From: an uncultured Gemmatimonadota bacterium
Lineage (GTDB): Bacteria > Latescibacterota > UBA2968 > UBA8231
NCBI GenBank assembly: GCA_903893785.1
Contig: CAITNQ010000411.1
Coordinates: 1-62,032, forward strand
Reading direction: 5' to 3'
DNA length: 62,032 nucleotides
A program made the position numbers and the translations under genes. Positions 1 through 7,700 of the stretch are shown here, one piece after another (the first letter of the stretch is position 1; every line of letters starts with the position of its first letter). The notes under the pieces were generated by a model, which saw only the letters and a program-made list of their open reading frames with translations, did not search any database and was not told where the DNA came from.

Positions 1-977
1 ACGGCCGCCGTCGTCGGCGCGGCGGCGCGCGCTTCGCGCAGCTCACGCAGTTCCCGAGCCCGGTCCCCCGTGGGCTCGAGCAGCCCGCGAGCCCGGTTGA
101 CGACACCGCCGGCGATGGTCTTGTCAGCGATGATATGGACGCACTGCTGCATTAACCCGCTGAAGTAGCTGCTCGCTTTGCGGTAGTCGTCTTCGCCGGA
201 GGTCAACTGGTAGATCCGGAAGGCGATCTCGGCGAGTAGCTGCCGCAACCGCAACTCGTCTTCCAGGCGGGCCTCCCGAAGCGTCTCATAGTTGCGTTCG
301 AAGAAGGCACGGCTGAGGCGCAGCGCGACCACCTCGTCAAGCGCCAGTTGCGGCCGCACGGGGTATTCGGCGTATTCCGGCAGATCTTTCTGCCAGCGGC
401 GCTCCAGTGGCGCGAGGCGGCCGGCCACGGCCGCGACGGTTTCTTCCGGGTACAGCTGGGGCTGGTCGCGGTACAGCCAGGCAATGCGCAGGTAGTAACG
501 CGCCAGCGAACCGGGCAACGGTCGGCACCGCATCCCGTGCGAGAAGATTCCCAGGTGGAAGCTGGCGACGGCGGTCAGCAGACGCGCTTCGGGCCGCAGC
601 AGTTGCCCGAGCGACTGCGCCAGGCCCTTGCCTGAGGTGGCCGCGTCCATCATCGCCTGCAACGCCTCGGGGCGGAAATCGCGGCGGAAGGTCTCGCCCA
701 GCTTGTCCGACTGCCGGAATTCCGCGCTGTCCAGCTCGCCGGCAAAACGGCAACGGCTGCAGATGCCCCAGAAGAACTGCTTCGGGTCGAGGCGATCGAA
801 TCCGGGCCGGGACCACTGGTACCCAACCGGATGCCCGTCACCGTCGGTGCGCGTGGGGCGCACGATGTCCGGTTTGAGCCTCAGGTAGCTGTTGAGGACC
901 CCACAGACCGGACACGGCAGCGAGTACCGGCGGCACACCTGCAGGAGGTCGTCGTCACTGGGCGCAGTCGCGGCCAT
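1..977 (-). CDS. DUF2225 family protein (3' end outside window)
   Basis: Read by eye from an ATG at 977. The frame stays open for 325 codons to the left edge, so the C-terminus is missing. Two cysteine pairs lie near the N-terminus, CPVCG at about residues 22-26 and CSRC at 73-76, as in DUF2225 proteins, where they probably bind one zinc ion. The remainder is helical and TPR-like: repeated Leu/Ala/Arg helices with LARYYLRIAWLYRD and a region resembling a FERNYETLREA helix. Family members are soluble and of unknown biochemical function. The next gene on this strand (upstream, 1078-1236) is about 100 bp away, so the two could be co-transcribed. The family call rests on the paired CxxC layout followed by a helical repeat; I cannot align it here. 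Confidence 0.75.
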   Translation of the reverse strand, partial: MAATAPSDDDLLQVCRRYSLPCPVCGVLNSYLRLKPDIVRPTRTDGDGHPVGYQWSRPGFDRLDPKQFFWGICSRCRFAGELDSAEFRQSDKLGETFRRDFRPEALQAMMDAATSGKGLAQSLGQLLRPEARLLTAVASFHLGIFSHGMRCRPLPGSLARYYLRIAWLYRDQPQLYPEETVAAVAGRLAPLERRWQKDLPEYAEYPVRPQLALDEVVALRLSRAFFERNYETLREARLEDELRLRQLLAEIAFRIYQLTSGEDDYRKASSYFSGLMQQCVHIIADKTIAGGVVNRARGLLEPTGDRARELRELREARAAAPTTAA

Positions 978-1077
978 GGGTAACTTTTCGTGCCGGGATA
1001 CCGGCCCCACAGTCAACAGCAGCACACCCTCGGATCGCAGCATGCGCTGACCCGAGGACCCGGGGGCGGCGCGCCGA

Positions 1078-1236
1078 TCAGCCGGCGTTGCCGGTGGTAT
1101 CCGTCGCTGCCGACGGTTGGGAGGCGGCCTGTATCGAGGCCAGCAGAGCCCGAACCCGCTTGCGTATCTTGCGGATACGCGCGTCCACTTCGTCCATGGA
1201 ACGCAGCAGGTCTTCCTCTGCCAACTCTTCAGCCAT
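1078..1236 (-). CDS. Small charged coiled-coil protein (52 aa)
   Basis: A 52-residue protein. The ATG at 1236 was chosen because GGGAGG (1242-1247) sits 5 nt upstream; a longer open frame exists but its extra N-terminus is low-complexity and has no ribosome site. The first two thirds (MAEELAEEDLLRSMDEVDAR, then a basic IRKIRKRVRALL stretch) should form one amphipathic helix or coiled coil, and the tail is Ala/Ser/Thr-rich and probably disordered. No enzyme motif, signal peptide or membrane span. It lies between the sigma-factor gene (upstream) and the DUF2225 gene (downstream). I do not recognise a family. An acidic-then-basic helix would suit a small partner protein, but that is only a guess. 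Confidence 0.55.
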   Translation of the reverse strand: MAEELAEEDLLRSMDEVDARIRKIRKRVRALLASIQAASQPSAATDTTGNAG

Positions 1237-1459
1237 GGTCGCCTCCCGCAAGGTGGGGCAGCCCCGGTGGAGTGGACTCGGGGTCTGCGCCGGAAAGCCC
1301 CCGGCGGGCCTGGCGCGCCCAGTCGCCCGATCCTGACCCGCCGCGCGAGGCAGCCAGGCCACCACGTCCATCGGGGTCGGTCAATGGCTGGATTCTGCGG
1401 GCCTGCACCGTCGAGGGGGGCTCCACGCCGACCACGGCGCGAAGCGCACCCACAAAGAT

Positions 1460-2320
1460 CTACACTGTGCAGTAGGCGCGCAACTGGTCCGACCGGCGCG
1501 GCTGGCGGAGCCGATGGAGGGCTTTCTCCTTGATCTGGCGCACCCGCTCTCGGGTGAGCCCGAAGCGCGAGCCGATTTGGTCCAGGGTCATCGGCTCCTC
1601 GCCGTCCAGGCCGTAATACAGGCGCAGGATCTCGGCCTCGCGGTCCACCAACCCGCTCAGCGCGGAGTCGATCTGCAGGCGCATGCAGCGCCGCATCACC
1701 TGCTTGTCGGGCGCCTCCTGGCGTTCGTCGGCGAGCACATCGAGCAGGCTGTGGTCCTCGTCGGCATCAAAGGCGGCATCCAGCGAGCGGACAGCCCGGC
1801 CGCACAGCAGGGTTTCCTTGACCTCGCTGACCGGCACGTCGAGTTGGGCGGCGATGTCTTCGGGAGCCGGGTCGTCGGCCCGCTGCTGGCGTAACGCCCG
1901 GGACGCCTTCGAGATACGGTACAGCAGCCCGATCTTGTTCAGCGGCAACCGCACCGTGCGCGACTGCTCGGCCAGGGTCTGCAGGATGGCCTGCCGCACC
2001 CACCAGACAGCGTACGAGATGAACTTGAAGCCCTTGGCTTCATCGAAGCGCTCGGCAGCGGTGATCAGGCCGACATTGCCGGCGCTGACCAGGTCAGCCA
2101 GCGGGACGCCGCGGTTCTGGTAGTCCTTGGCTACACTGACGACAAACCGCAGGTTCGCCTCGACCAACTCATTGCGAGCGGCTTCGTCTCCGCTCCGGAT
2201 CCGGCGGGCCAGCGTCACCTCGTCGGCCGTGGACAACGGGCGGGATTGGGCGATCTCGGCCAGGTAACTGGCCAGAGAGTCCTCCATGTCCCAGTACACA
2301 GCGGTCATCGGTTCGCCCAT
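1460..2320 (-). CDS. rpoD: RNA polymerase sigma factor, compact primary (RpoD/SigA) type
   Basis: Sigma-70 of 286 residues that directs core RNA polymerase to promoters. Region 1.2 (DSLASYLAEI) starts at about residue 14. Region 2 holds the core-binding NLRFVVSVAKDYQNRG and the -10 recognition helix YAVWWVRQAI. Region 3 follows, and region 4.2 has the -35 helix-turn-helix MTLDQIGSRFGLTRERVRQI near the C-terminus. Region 1.1 and the non-conserved insert of proteobacterial RpoD are absent. This length and layout match the primary sigma of Bacteroidota and relatives, so I take it as the housekeeping sigma, although a group-2 sigma cannot be excluded. The start ATG is preceded by AAAGGA. A strong promoter lies about 60 bp upstream, separating it from RNase PH. 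Confidence 0.93.
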   Translation of the reverse strand: MGEPMTAVYWDMEDSLASYLAEIAQSRPLSTADEVTLARRIRSGDEAARNELVEANLRFVVSVAKDYQNRGVPLADLVSAGNVGLITAAERFDEAKGFKFISYAVWWVRQAILQTLAEQSRTVRLPLNKIGLLYRISKASRALRQQRADDPAPEDIAAQLDVPVSEVKETLLCGRAVRSLDAAFDADEDHSLLDVLADERQEAPDKQVMRRCMRLQIDSALSGLVDREAEILRLYYGLDGEEPMTLDQIGSRFGLTRERVRQIKEKALHRLRQPRRSDQLRAYCTV

Positions 2321-2382
2321 GGTTCAATCCTTTGGCTGCGTACCGCGGGGTGGGTCCAAAGGGCTGATCCTGTGAGCGGGAG

Positions 2383-2411
2383 AAATTAGGCCCTCCCATG
2401 GGGACTGTCAA
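2383..2411 (-). promoter_or_regulatory. Promoter of the sigma-factor gene
   Basis: On the minus strand, -35 TTGACA (2411-2406), a 17-nt spacer and -10 TAATTT (2388-2383). Transcription should start near 2376, giving a leader of about 56 nt before the ATG at 2320. The -35 is a perfect consensus. The -10 followed by C fits TAnnTTT(G/C), the Bacteroidota-type -10, as well as a weak TATAAT. Confidence 0.75.
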
Positions 2412-2434
2412 GGTTTTTCGCCGTGAAGCGTTAT

Positions 2435-3172
2435 TCATTTCCAGACAATGTCTTGCAGGGTTTGCAGCTGCGCTCGACGCAGGCTCTCCAGGCCCTGCCC
2501 GGCCAAATCGAGCAAAGTACCCAGCTCAGCCCGGGAGAATGGCTGCCCCTCGGCCGTACCCTGAACCTCGACCAGACCGTCCGCATCGCCGGCCACGACG
2601 TTGAGGTCGGTCGCTGCCCGCGCGTCTTCCTCATAGCACAGGTCAAGCAGGGGTACCCCGTCCACCAACCCGACGCTCACCGCCGCCACACTGCGGATCA
2701 ACGGACTGACCGACCATCGCCCCTGCGCCATGAGGTTCGCGGTGGCCTCGGCCAAAGCTACGAAGGCCCCCGTAATCGCAGCCGTACGCGTGCCGCCGTC
2801 CGCCCGGATGACATCGCAGTCGACCCACAGCGTCCGCTCGCCGAGGCGGTCCAGGTCCACCGCAGCCCGCAGCGACCGGCCGATCAGGCGCTGGATCTCC
2901 CGCGTGCGGCCGTTGACTTTGCCGGTGCTCGATTCGCGCGCCACACGCTGGGGTGAGCAGCCGGGCAACATGCCGTACTCGGCCGTCAACCAACCCTTGC
3001 CGGTGCCCACCAGGAACGGCGGCACGCGGTCCTCCACCGCCACGGTGCACAACACCTGGGTCCGCCCCACGGTGATCAGGGCAGCGCCGGGTACCGTGTC
3101 CAAGTAACTGCGCTGGATGCGCACCGGGCGGAGTTCGTCGGGTTGGCGGCCGTCGCCACGGGTCATGTGCAT
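2435..3172 (-). CDS. rph: Ribonuclease PH
   Basis: Phosphorolytic 3'-to-5' exoribonuclease that trims tRNA 3' ends using phosphate. About 245 residues, full length for the family. The N-terminal GRQPDELRPV is the family hallmark. RTQVLCTVAVED, TAEYGMLPGCSPQR, the basic RTREIQRLIGRSLRA (RNA and phosphate binding) and VDCDVIRADGGTRTAAITGA follow in the expected order. Three in-frame ATGs cluster at 3184, 3172 and 3166. I chose 3172 because GGAG lies 6 nt upstream of it; the other two are poorly spaced. The gene ends about 50 bp before the promoter of the downstream sigma gene and is preceded on the same strand by the DnaC-like gene. Confidence 0.95.
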   Translation of the reverse strand: MHMTRGDGRQPDELRPVRIQRSYLDTVPGAALITVGRTQVLCTVAVEDRVPPFLVGTGKGWLTAEYGMLPGCSPQRVARESSTGKVNGRTREIQRLIGRSLRAAVDLDRLGERTLWVDCDVIRADGGTRTAAITGAFVALAEATANLMAQGRWSVSPLIRSVAAVSVGLVDGVPLLDLCYEEDARAATDLNVVAGDADGLVEVQGTAEGQPFSRAELGTLLDLAGQGLESLRRAQLQTLQDIVWK

Positions 3173-3211
3173 CGGGGTCTCCATGCCGCGGGCGGTCGCC
3201 CGGCGGCGGGT

Positions 3212-4042
3212 TCAGGGGGTCAGGTGCTGGCGGTAGTCAATGCCCTGCATTTCCACCAGGCGACACATTTCCACCAGGCGCGAATAGATACGACCGCCGT
3301 AGAGCTCGCGGATAGCGTCCAGCGGTTGGTTGGTCGTGACCAGAGTGAGGCGTTGCTCCGCGTAACGGGCGTCCACCAGGTTGTACAGCATCTCCATCTC
3401 CCACTCGGTGCCGCGCTGGGTCCCGAAGTCGTCGAGCAGCAGGAACGGCAGTTGCGTCAACTCCTCAATGATCGGCCACGTCTGCCCGTAGTGGGCGCTG
3501 TCCTGCGAATAGGTGTCGCGCAGACGCTCGAAATAGCGCCGCGAAAGGTTGAGGAAACGGCCCGCGCGGCACCAACGCAGGAGCAACTCGTTGAGCATGA
3601 TGCAGCCGAGCAGGGTCTTGCCCGTACCGGGCGGGCCGTGGAGCAAAACCCCCCGAACCGGGCAGCGTGCCTCCCCCACCAGGCCGGCCGCCTCGACAAG
3701 CACGCGGTCGGCATGAGCAATGGCAGCGCCGTCGGGCGCCACACGGTGGAAGTCGTCGAGGAAGCGCCAGCGGTACCGTTCGGGCACTTCGGCCTGGCGG
3801 AACAGGACGCCAGTCTGCGTCAGCCGTTGGCGGTAGCGCCGGCATGGGCACCACTCGCGTCGTGAGTCAGCGCCCCAGAACTGGTATGGGGGCTCACCGC
3901 GGCACTGGCAGTGCTGCTGCACGCAGGCACACAGCCGCACCTGGCCATAGCGCCCCTGCTGGACCTGCGGATCGTAAAACACCCCGATACCGTTGCAGCG
4001 ACCGCACTTGGCGGCCAACCCACCTCCCCCGTCCTCACTCAA
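3212..4042 (-). CDS. DnaC/IstB-like AAA+ ATPase with N-terminal zinc finger
   Basis: About 276 residues. The N-terminal third has a cysteine-rich module (CGRC, CACVQQHCQC, CPC) expected to bind zinc. The AAA+ core has Walker A GPPGTGKT, Walker B LLLDDF, sensor-1 TTNQP and a late arginine (GGRIYSRL), the pattern of DnaC/DnaI helicase loaders and IstB. The likely job is handling a replicative helicase or another DNA-bound ring complex. I chose TTG at 4042: AAGGTG sits 5 nt upstream and this start falls 4 nt after the smpB stop, whereas the ATG at 4081 would overlap smpB by 35 bp without a ribosome site. No transposase is adjacent, which argues against an IS21 helper protein. Confidence 0.8.
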   Translation of the reverse strand: MSEDGGGGLAAKCGRCNGIGVFYDPQVQQGRYGQVRLCACVQQHCQCRGEPPYQFWGADSRREWCPCRRYRQRLTQTGVLFRQAEVPERYRWRFLDDFHRVAPDGAAIAHADRVLVEAAGLVGEARCPVRGVLLHGPPGTGKTLLGCIMLNELLLRWCRAGRFLNLSRRYFERLRDTYSQDSAHYGQTWPIIEELTQLPFLLLDDFGTQRGTEWEMEMLYNLVDARYAEQRLTLVTTNQPLDAIRELYGGRIYSRLVEMCRLVEMQGIDYRQHLTP

Positions 4043-4046
4043 ACCC

Positions 4047-4532
4047 TCACCTTGTCCTGTCCTTGAGCGCGCGCTCCACATCGCGCTGAGCCTGCCGGGT
4101 GGCCAGGTCCTGGCGTTTGTCGTACTGCTTCTTGCCGCGCACCATGGCCAGTTCCACCTTGACCATGCCGTGGCGGAAGTACAGGCGGAGCGGCACGAGG
4201 GTCAAGCCCTGCTGCTCGACGCGGCCGGCCAAGCGGCGGATCTGCGCCCGGTGCAGCAGCAGCTTGCGTGGCCTTTCGGGATCATGGTTGTAGCGGTTCG
4301 CCGCCTCGTACGGGCTGATATGCAGGTGATGCACAACCACCTCTCCGGCTTGCACCACGGCATAGCTGTCTTTGAGATTGGCACGGCCATCGCGCAGCGA
4401 CTTGACCTCGGAGCCGAGCAGGGCGATGCCCGCTTCCCAGTGTTCGATGACCTCGTAGTCGTGCCGAGCCCGGCGGTTCTGGGCGATCAACCGAACCCCC
4501 TCGTCCTCTTCTGGCGCCACTGCGATTCCCAC
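4047..4532 (-). CDS. smpB: SsrA-binding protein SmpB
   Basis: 161 residues, normal length. Binds tmRNA and brings it to stalled ribosomes for trans-translation. Family signatures: NRRARHDYEVIEHWEAGI near the N-terminus, LLGSEVKSLRDGRANLKDSY, and the basic C-terminal tail GKKQYDKRQDLATRQAQRD that enters the mRNA channel. First gene of a minus-strand run (smpB, the DnaC-like ATPase, rph) with a 4-nt gap to the next gene, so probably one operon. It diverges from the tRNA-Leu gene 81 bp away. No tmRNA gene was seen in the window. Confidence 0.97.
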   Translation of the reverse strand: MGIAVAPEEDEGVRLIAQNRRARHDYEVIEHWEAGIALLGSEVKSLRDGRANLKDSYAVVQAGEVVVHHLHISPYEAANRYNHDPERPRKLLLHRAQIRRLAGRVEQQGLTLVPLRLYFRHGMVKVELAMVRGKKQYDKRQDLATRQAQRDVERALKDRTR

Positions 4533-4570
4533 CTTTCCCGGCTGGCGAGCGCCGGCGATGCAGAAAACCC

Positions 4571-4599
4571 TTGACGGCCCCCGGGTCCTCCGTTAGCTT
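4571..4599 (+). promoter_or_regulatory. Promoter of tRNA-Leu
   Basis: -35 TTGACG (4571-4576), a 17-nt spacer and -10 TAGCTT (4594-4599) followed by TT. The predicted start near 4606 is about 8 nt before the mature tRNA. The -10 with its downstream bases reads TAGCTTTT, matching TAnnTTT. It lies in the 81-bp gap between the divergent smpB and tRNA genes. Confidence 0.7.
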
Positions 4600-4613
4600 T
4601 TCCCCCCGCGGTA

Positions 4614-4700
4614 GCCGAAGTGGCGAAATTGGTAGACGCGCTGCGTTCAGGGCGCAGTGGGGGCAACCCCGTGGAGGTTCGAGTCCTCTCTTCGGCACCA
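4614..4700 (+). tRNA. tRNA-Leu (anticodon CAG)
   Basis: 87 nt including an encoded CCA. Acceptor arms GCCGAAG (4614-4620) and CTTCGGC (4690-4696) pair perfectly, followed by discriminator A and CCA. The D arm has TGGTAGACGC, the anticodon stem CTGCG/CGCAG encloses loop TTCAGGG (anticodon CAG), a long variable arm (GTGGGGGCAACCCCGT) marks a class II tRNA, and the T arm contains GGTTCGAGTCC. It reads CUG codons, which are abundant in this GC-rich window. Confidence 0.97.
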
Positions 4701-4731
4701 CCTATCTGAAACCAAAATAACGGTTTACGGA

Positions 4732-4760
4732 GACCCGGGCAAATTCCCGCCCGGGTCTTT
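4732..4760 (+). terminator. Intrinsic terminator after tRNA-Leu
   Basis: Perfect 9-bp stem GACCCGGGC / GCCCGGGTC (4732-4740 with 4749-4757), an 8-nt loop, then TTT. It lies 31 nt after the tRNA and just before the Lhr helicase gene, so it should isolate the tRNA transcript. Confidence 0.8.
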
Positions 4761-4792
4761 CCGTTTGCCCCCAAAGGTAGAGCTGACCACTG

Positions 4793-7700
4793 GTGGGCCC
4801 TTCTGACGCCCCCCCTCCCAACCCAGGCCCGCCTGTTTTCCACCCGATCATCCAGGCCTGGTTCGAGCGCCGTTACCGTGTGCCCACCGATATCCAGGTG
4901 GCCGCATGGCGCCACATTGCCGCTGGCGAGCACCTGCTGATCACGGCGCCCACCGGTTCGGGCAAGACCATGGCGGCCTTCCTCTGGGCGCTGCACCAGT
5001 TGGCCACCGGGGCCTGGCCGGTCGACCGCACCAGTGTGCTGTACATCTCGCCTCTGCGTGCCCTCAACCACGATATCGAACGCAACCTGCTGGGGCCGCT
5101 CGGGGAGTTGCGCACCGCCTTCGCCGACGCCGGGTCAGCCTGGCCCGAGATCCGCGTGGCGACGCGCAGTGGCGATACCGAGCCGGCCGCCCGCCAGCGC
5201 CTGCTGCGCCGGCCACCGAGCATTCTGATCACCACCCCCGAGAGCCTGAACCTGCTGCTGGCCAGCCCGCGCGGCCGGGATGCCTTGCGCCACCTGAGCA
5301 CGGTCATTCTGGACGAGATCCACGCGGTGGCCGGCACGCGACGGGGCGTCCATCTGATGACGGCGGTCGAGAGGCTGGCGCTGGCCCAGGGCGAGTTCCA
5401 GCGTCTGGCGCTGTCAGCCACGGTAAAACCGGCTGCGGAGGTGGCCGCCTTTGTCGGGGGGCGTCAGTGGTTACCCGCCGGGACATACGTGGCCCGCAGC
5501 GTGCGGGTCCTGACCTCGTCCCAGCCCCGGCCCCTGCAACTGCGCGTTGCCCTGCCCGAAGCGCCGCCGGGCGCCTTGACGCTGGCCGACCGTCTCACGC
5601 CGGCCTTGCGCCGCATCGTAGAGCTCAACCGGTCGACGCTAGTCTTCGTCAACAGCCGCCGCCTGAGTGAGTCGCTCACCGCGGCCTTGAACGCCGGCGC
5701 GGACGAGCCGTGCGCCTATGCGCACCACGGCTCGCTGTCGCGCGAGGTGCGGCTGGCGGTCGAGTCGCGCCTGAAGGCCGGACGGCTGCGGAGCATCGTG
5801 GCAACCTCATCGCTGGAACTGGGCATCGATATCGGCGCTCTGGACGAGGCCGTACTGGTGCAGGCTCCGCCTTCGGTGGCGGCCACGGTGCAGCGCATCG
5901 GCCGGGCCGGACATCAGGTGGGACAGACCAGCCGCGGAACCCTGCTGGCGGTCCACCCCCACGACCTGCTGGAACTGGCCGCTCTGGTGCGGGCCCTGCG
6001 GGCCGGCGAGTTGGAACCCACCCGGCCGCTGGCAGGTCCGTTGGATGTGCTGGCGCAGGTGATCGTCGGCAGCGTGGCCACCCAGGACCAACGGCCAGAG
6101 GAGGTGTACGACCAGGTGCGCTGTGCCTGGGCGTACCGGGAGCTGTCGCGATCCCATTTCGATCTGGTGGTGCAGATGCTGTGCGGCCGGTATGCCGGTA
6201 CGCGACGGCGGGAACTGCAGCCGCGTCTGTCGCTGGACCCGCTGACCGGTTGTCTGCGCGCCAACAGCGGCGGGCTGCAGGCGCTGCGACGCGCCGGCGG
6301 GACCATCCCCGACCGCGGCTATTACCCCATGCGCCACCTCGAGTCACGGGCCCGGTTGGGCGAGTTGGACGAGGAATTCGTCTGGGAAAACGGCCCTGGC
6401 AGCCGCTTCGTACTCGGCAACCGGGCCTGGCGCGTCGAGCAGGTCACCCCCAACGAGGTCTTGGTGCTGCCCACGGGTGGTGCGGCCGGGATCCCGTTCT
6501 GGCGCGCCGAGGAGCCCAGCCGGAGCTTCCACCTGGCCGCCCGCATCGGCCTGCTGCTGGCCGCCTGCGACGAACGTCTGGACGACCCGAGCCTGGGCGA
6601 ATGGCTGCAGACCGAGGGAGCCCTGGAGCCGGACGCCGCCCGTGAGCTGGTGGCGTACCTGGGGCGACAACGGGCGGCGACCAACCGGCCACTGCCGCAC
6701 CGCCACCATGTTCTGGTGGAATACATCGAGGGAGGTCCGTTGGAGGCCGTGGGGCACCAGATCTACGTTCACGCCGGCTGGGGACGGGCCGTCACCCGCC
6801 CTTGGGCCCTGGCGCTGACCGCGGCCTGGACCGATAGGTTTGGGGGCGCCCCCGAGATATACGCCAACAACGACGGTCTGTGCCTTGTCCTGCCCGCTGA
6901 AATCACGCCCGAGGACCTGGCGTCACTGGTGACCGCCGACAACATCGACGAACTGCTGCGACGGACGCTGGAAACCTCGCCGTTTTTCGGGGCACGTTTC
7001 CGCGAAGCCGCCGGTCGAGCGCTGCTGCTGGCCCGCGGCCCGGTGGGCCGCCGTACCCCCCTGTGGCTCAGCCGATTGGGGGCGCAGGAAGTGCTTGACG
7101 CCACGGCCGGACTGCCGGATTTCCCCATCCTGCTGGAGGCCTGGCGCAGCTGCTGCCAGGACGACTTCGACCTGCCCGCCCTGGGCCAGGTATTGACTGA
7201 GTTGGCGACCGGCCGCACGGCCCTGTCGGCCGTTCGCGGGGCGATTGCCAGCCCGTTCGCCCGTCGCGACAGCTGGCGACAGGTCAACGACTACATGTAC
7301 GCCGAGGAACCCAGTTCCCGCCGCCCATCGCAACTGCGGTCCGACCTGGTCAAGTCCGTGGTCATGCAGCCGGACCTGCGCCCCCAGGTGGCACCCGAGA
7401 CCGTGGCCGCACTGCAGGCCAAGCTGCTGCGCGCAGCCCCGGGGTACGGGCCTCAGTCAGCCCGCGAACTGGTGGACTGGGTGAGCGAACGCCTGCTCAT
7501 CCCCTGGGATGAATGGCAGGCAGGATGGCGCCGGCTGCCCTTCGACCCGGACCTGGAGGCCGAGGTGTCGCCGCGCCTGTACCGGCTCGAACCCGTGCTG
7601 GCGTCCTTGCCGTTGGTGTGTGCGCGCCACCAGTGGCCGGCGCTGTCGGCGGGCCTGCTGGCCGGGCACACGGTCACCGCCTTCGAGTGGAACGGCGACG

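Noticed and set aside
3212..4081. IS21 helper (IstB) and hence an insertion sequence
   Set aside because: No transposase, inverted repeats or target duplication nearby; it is packed between smpB and rph, and its zinc-finger N-terminus suits a chromosomal helicase loader.
4533..4613. tmRNA (ssrA) next to smpB
   Set aside because: The short gap holds only a promoter and the tRNA-Leu; no tmRNA-like sequence was seen.
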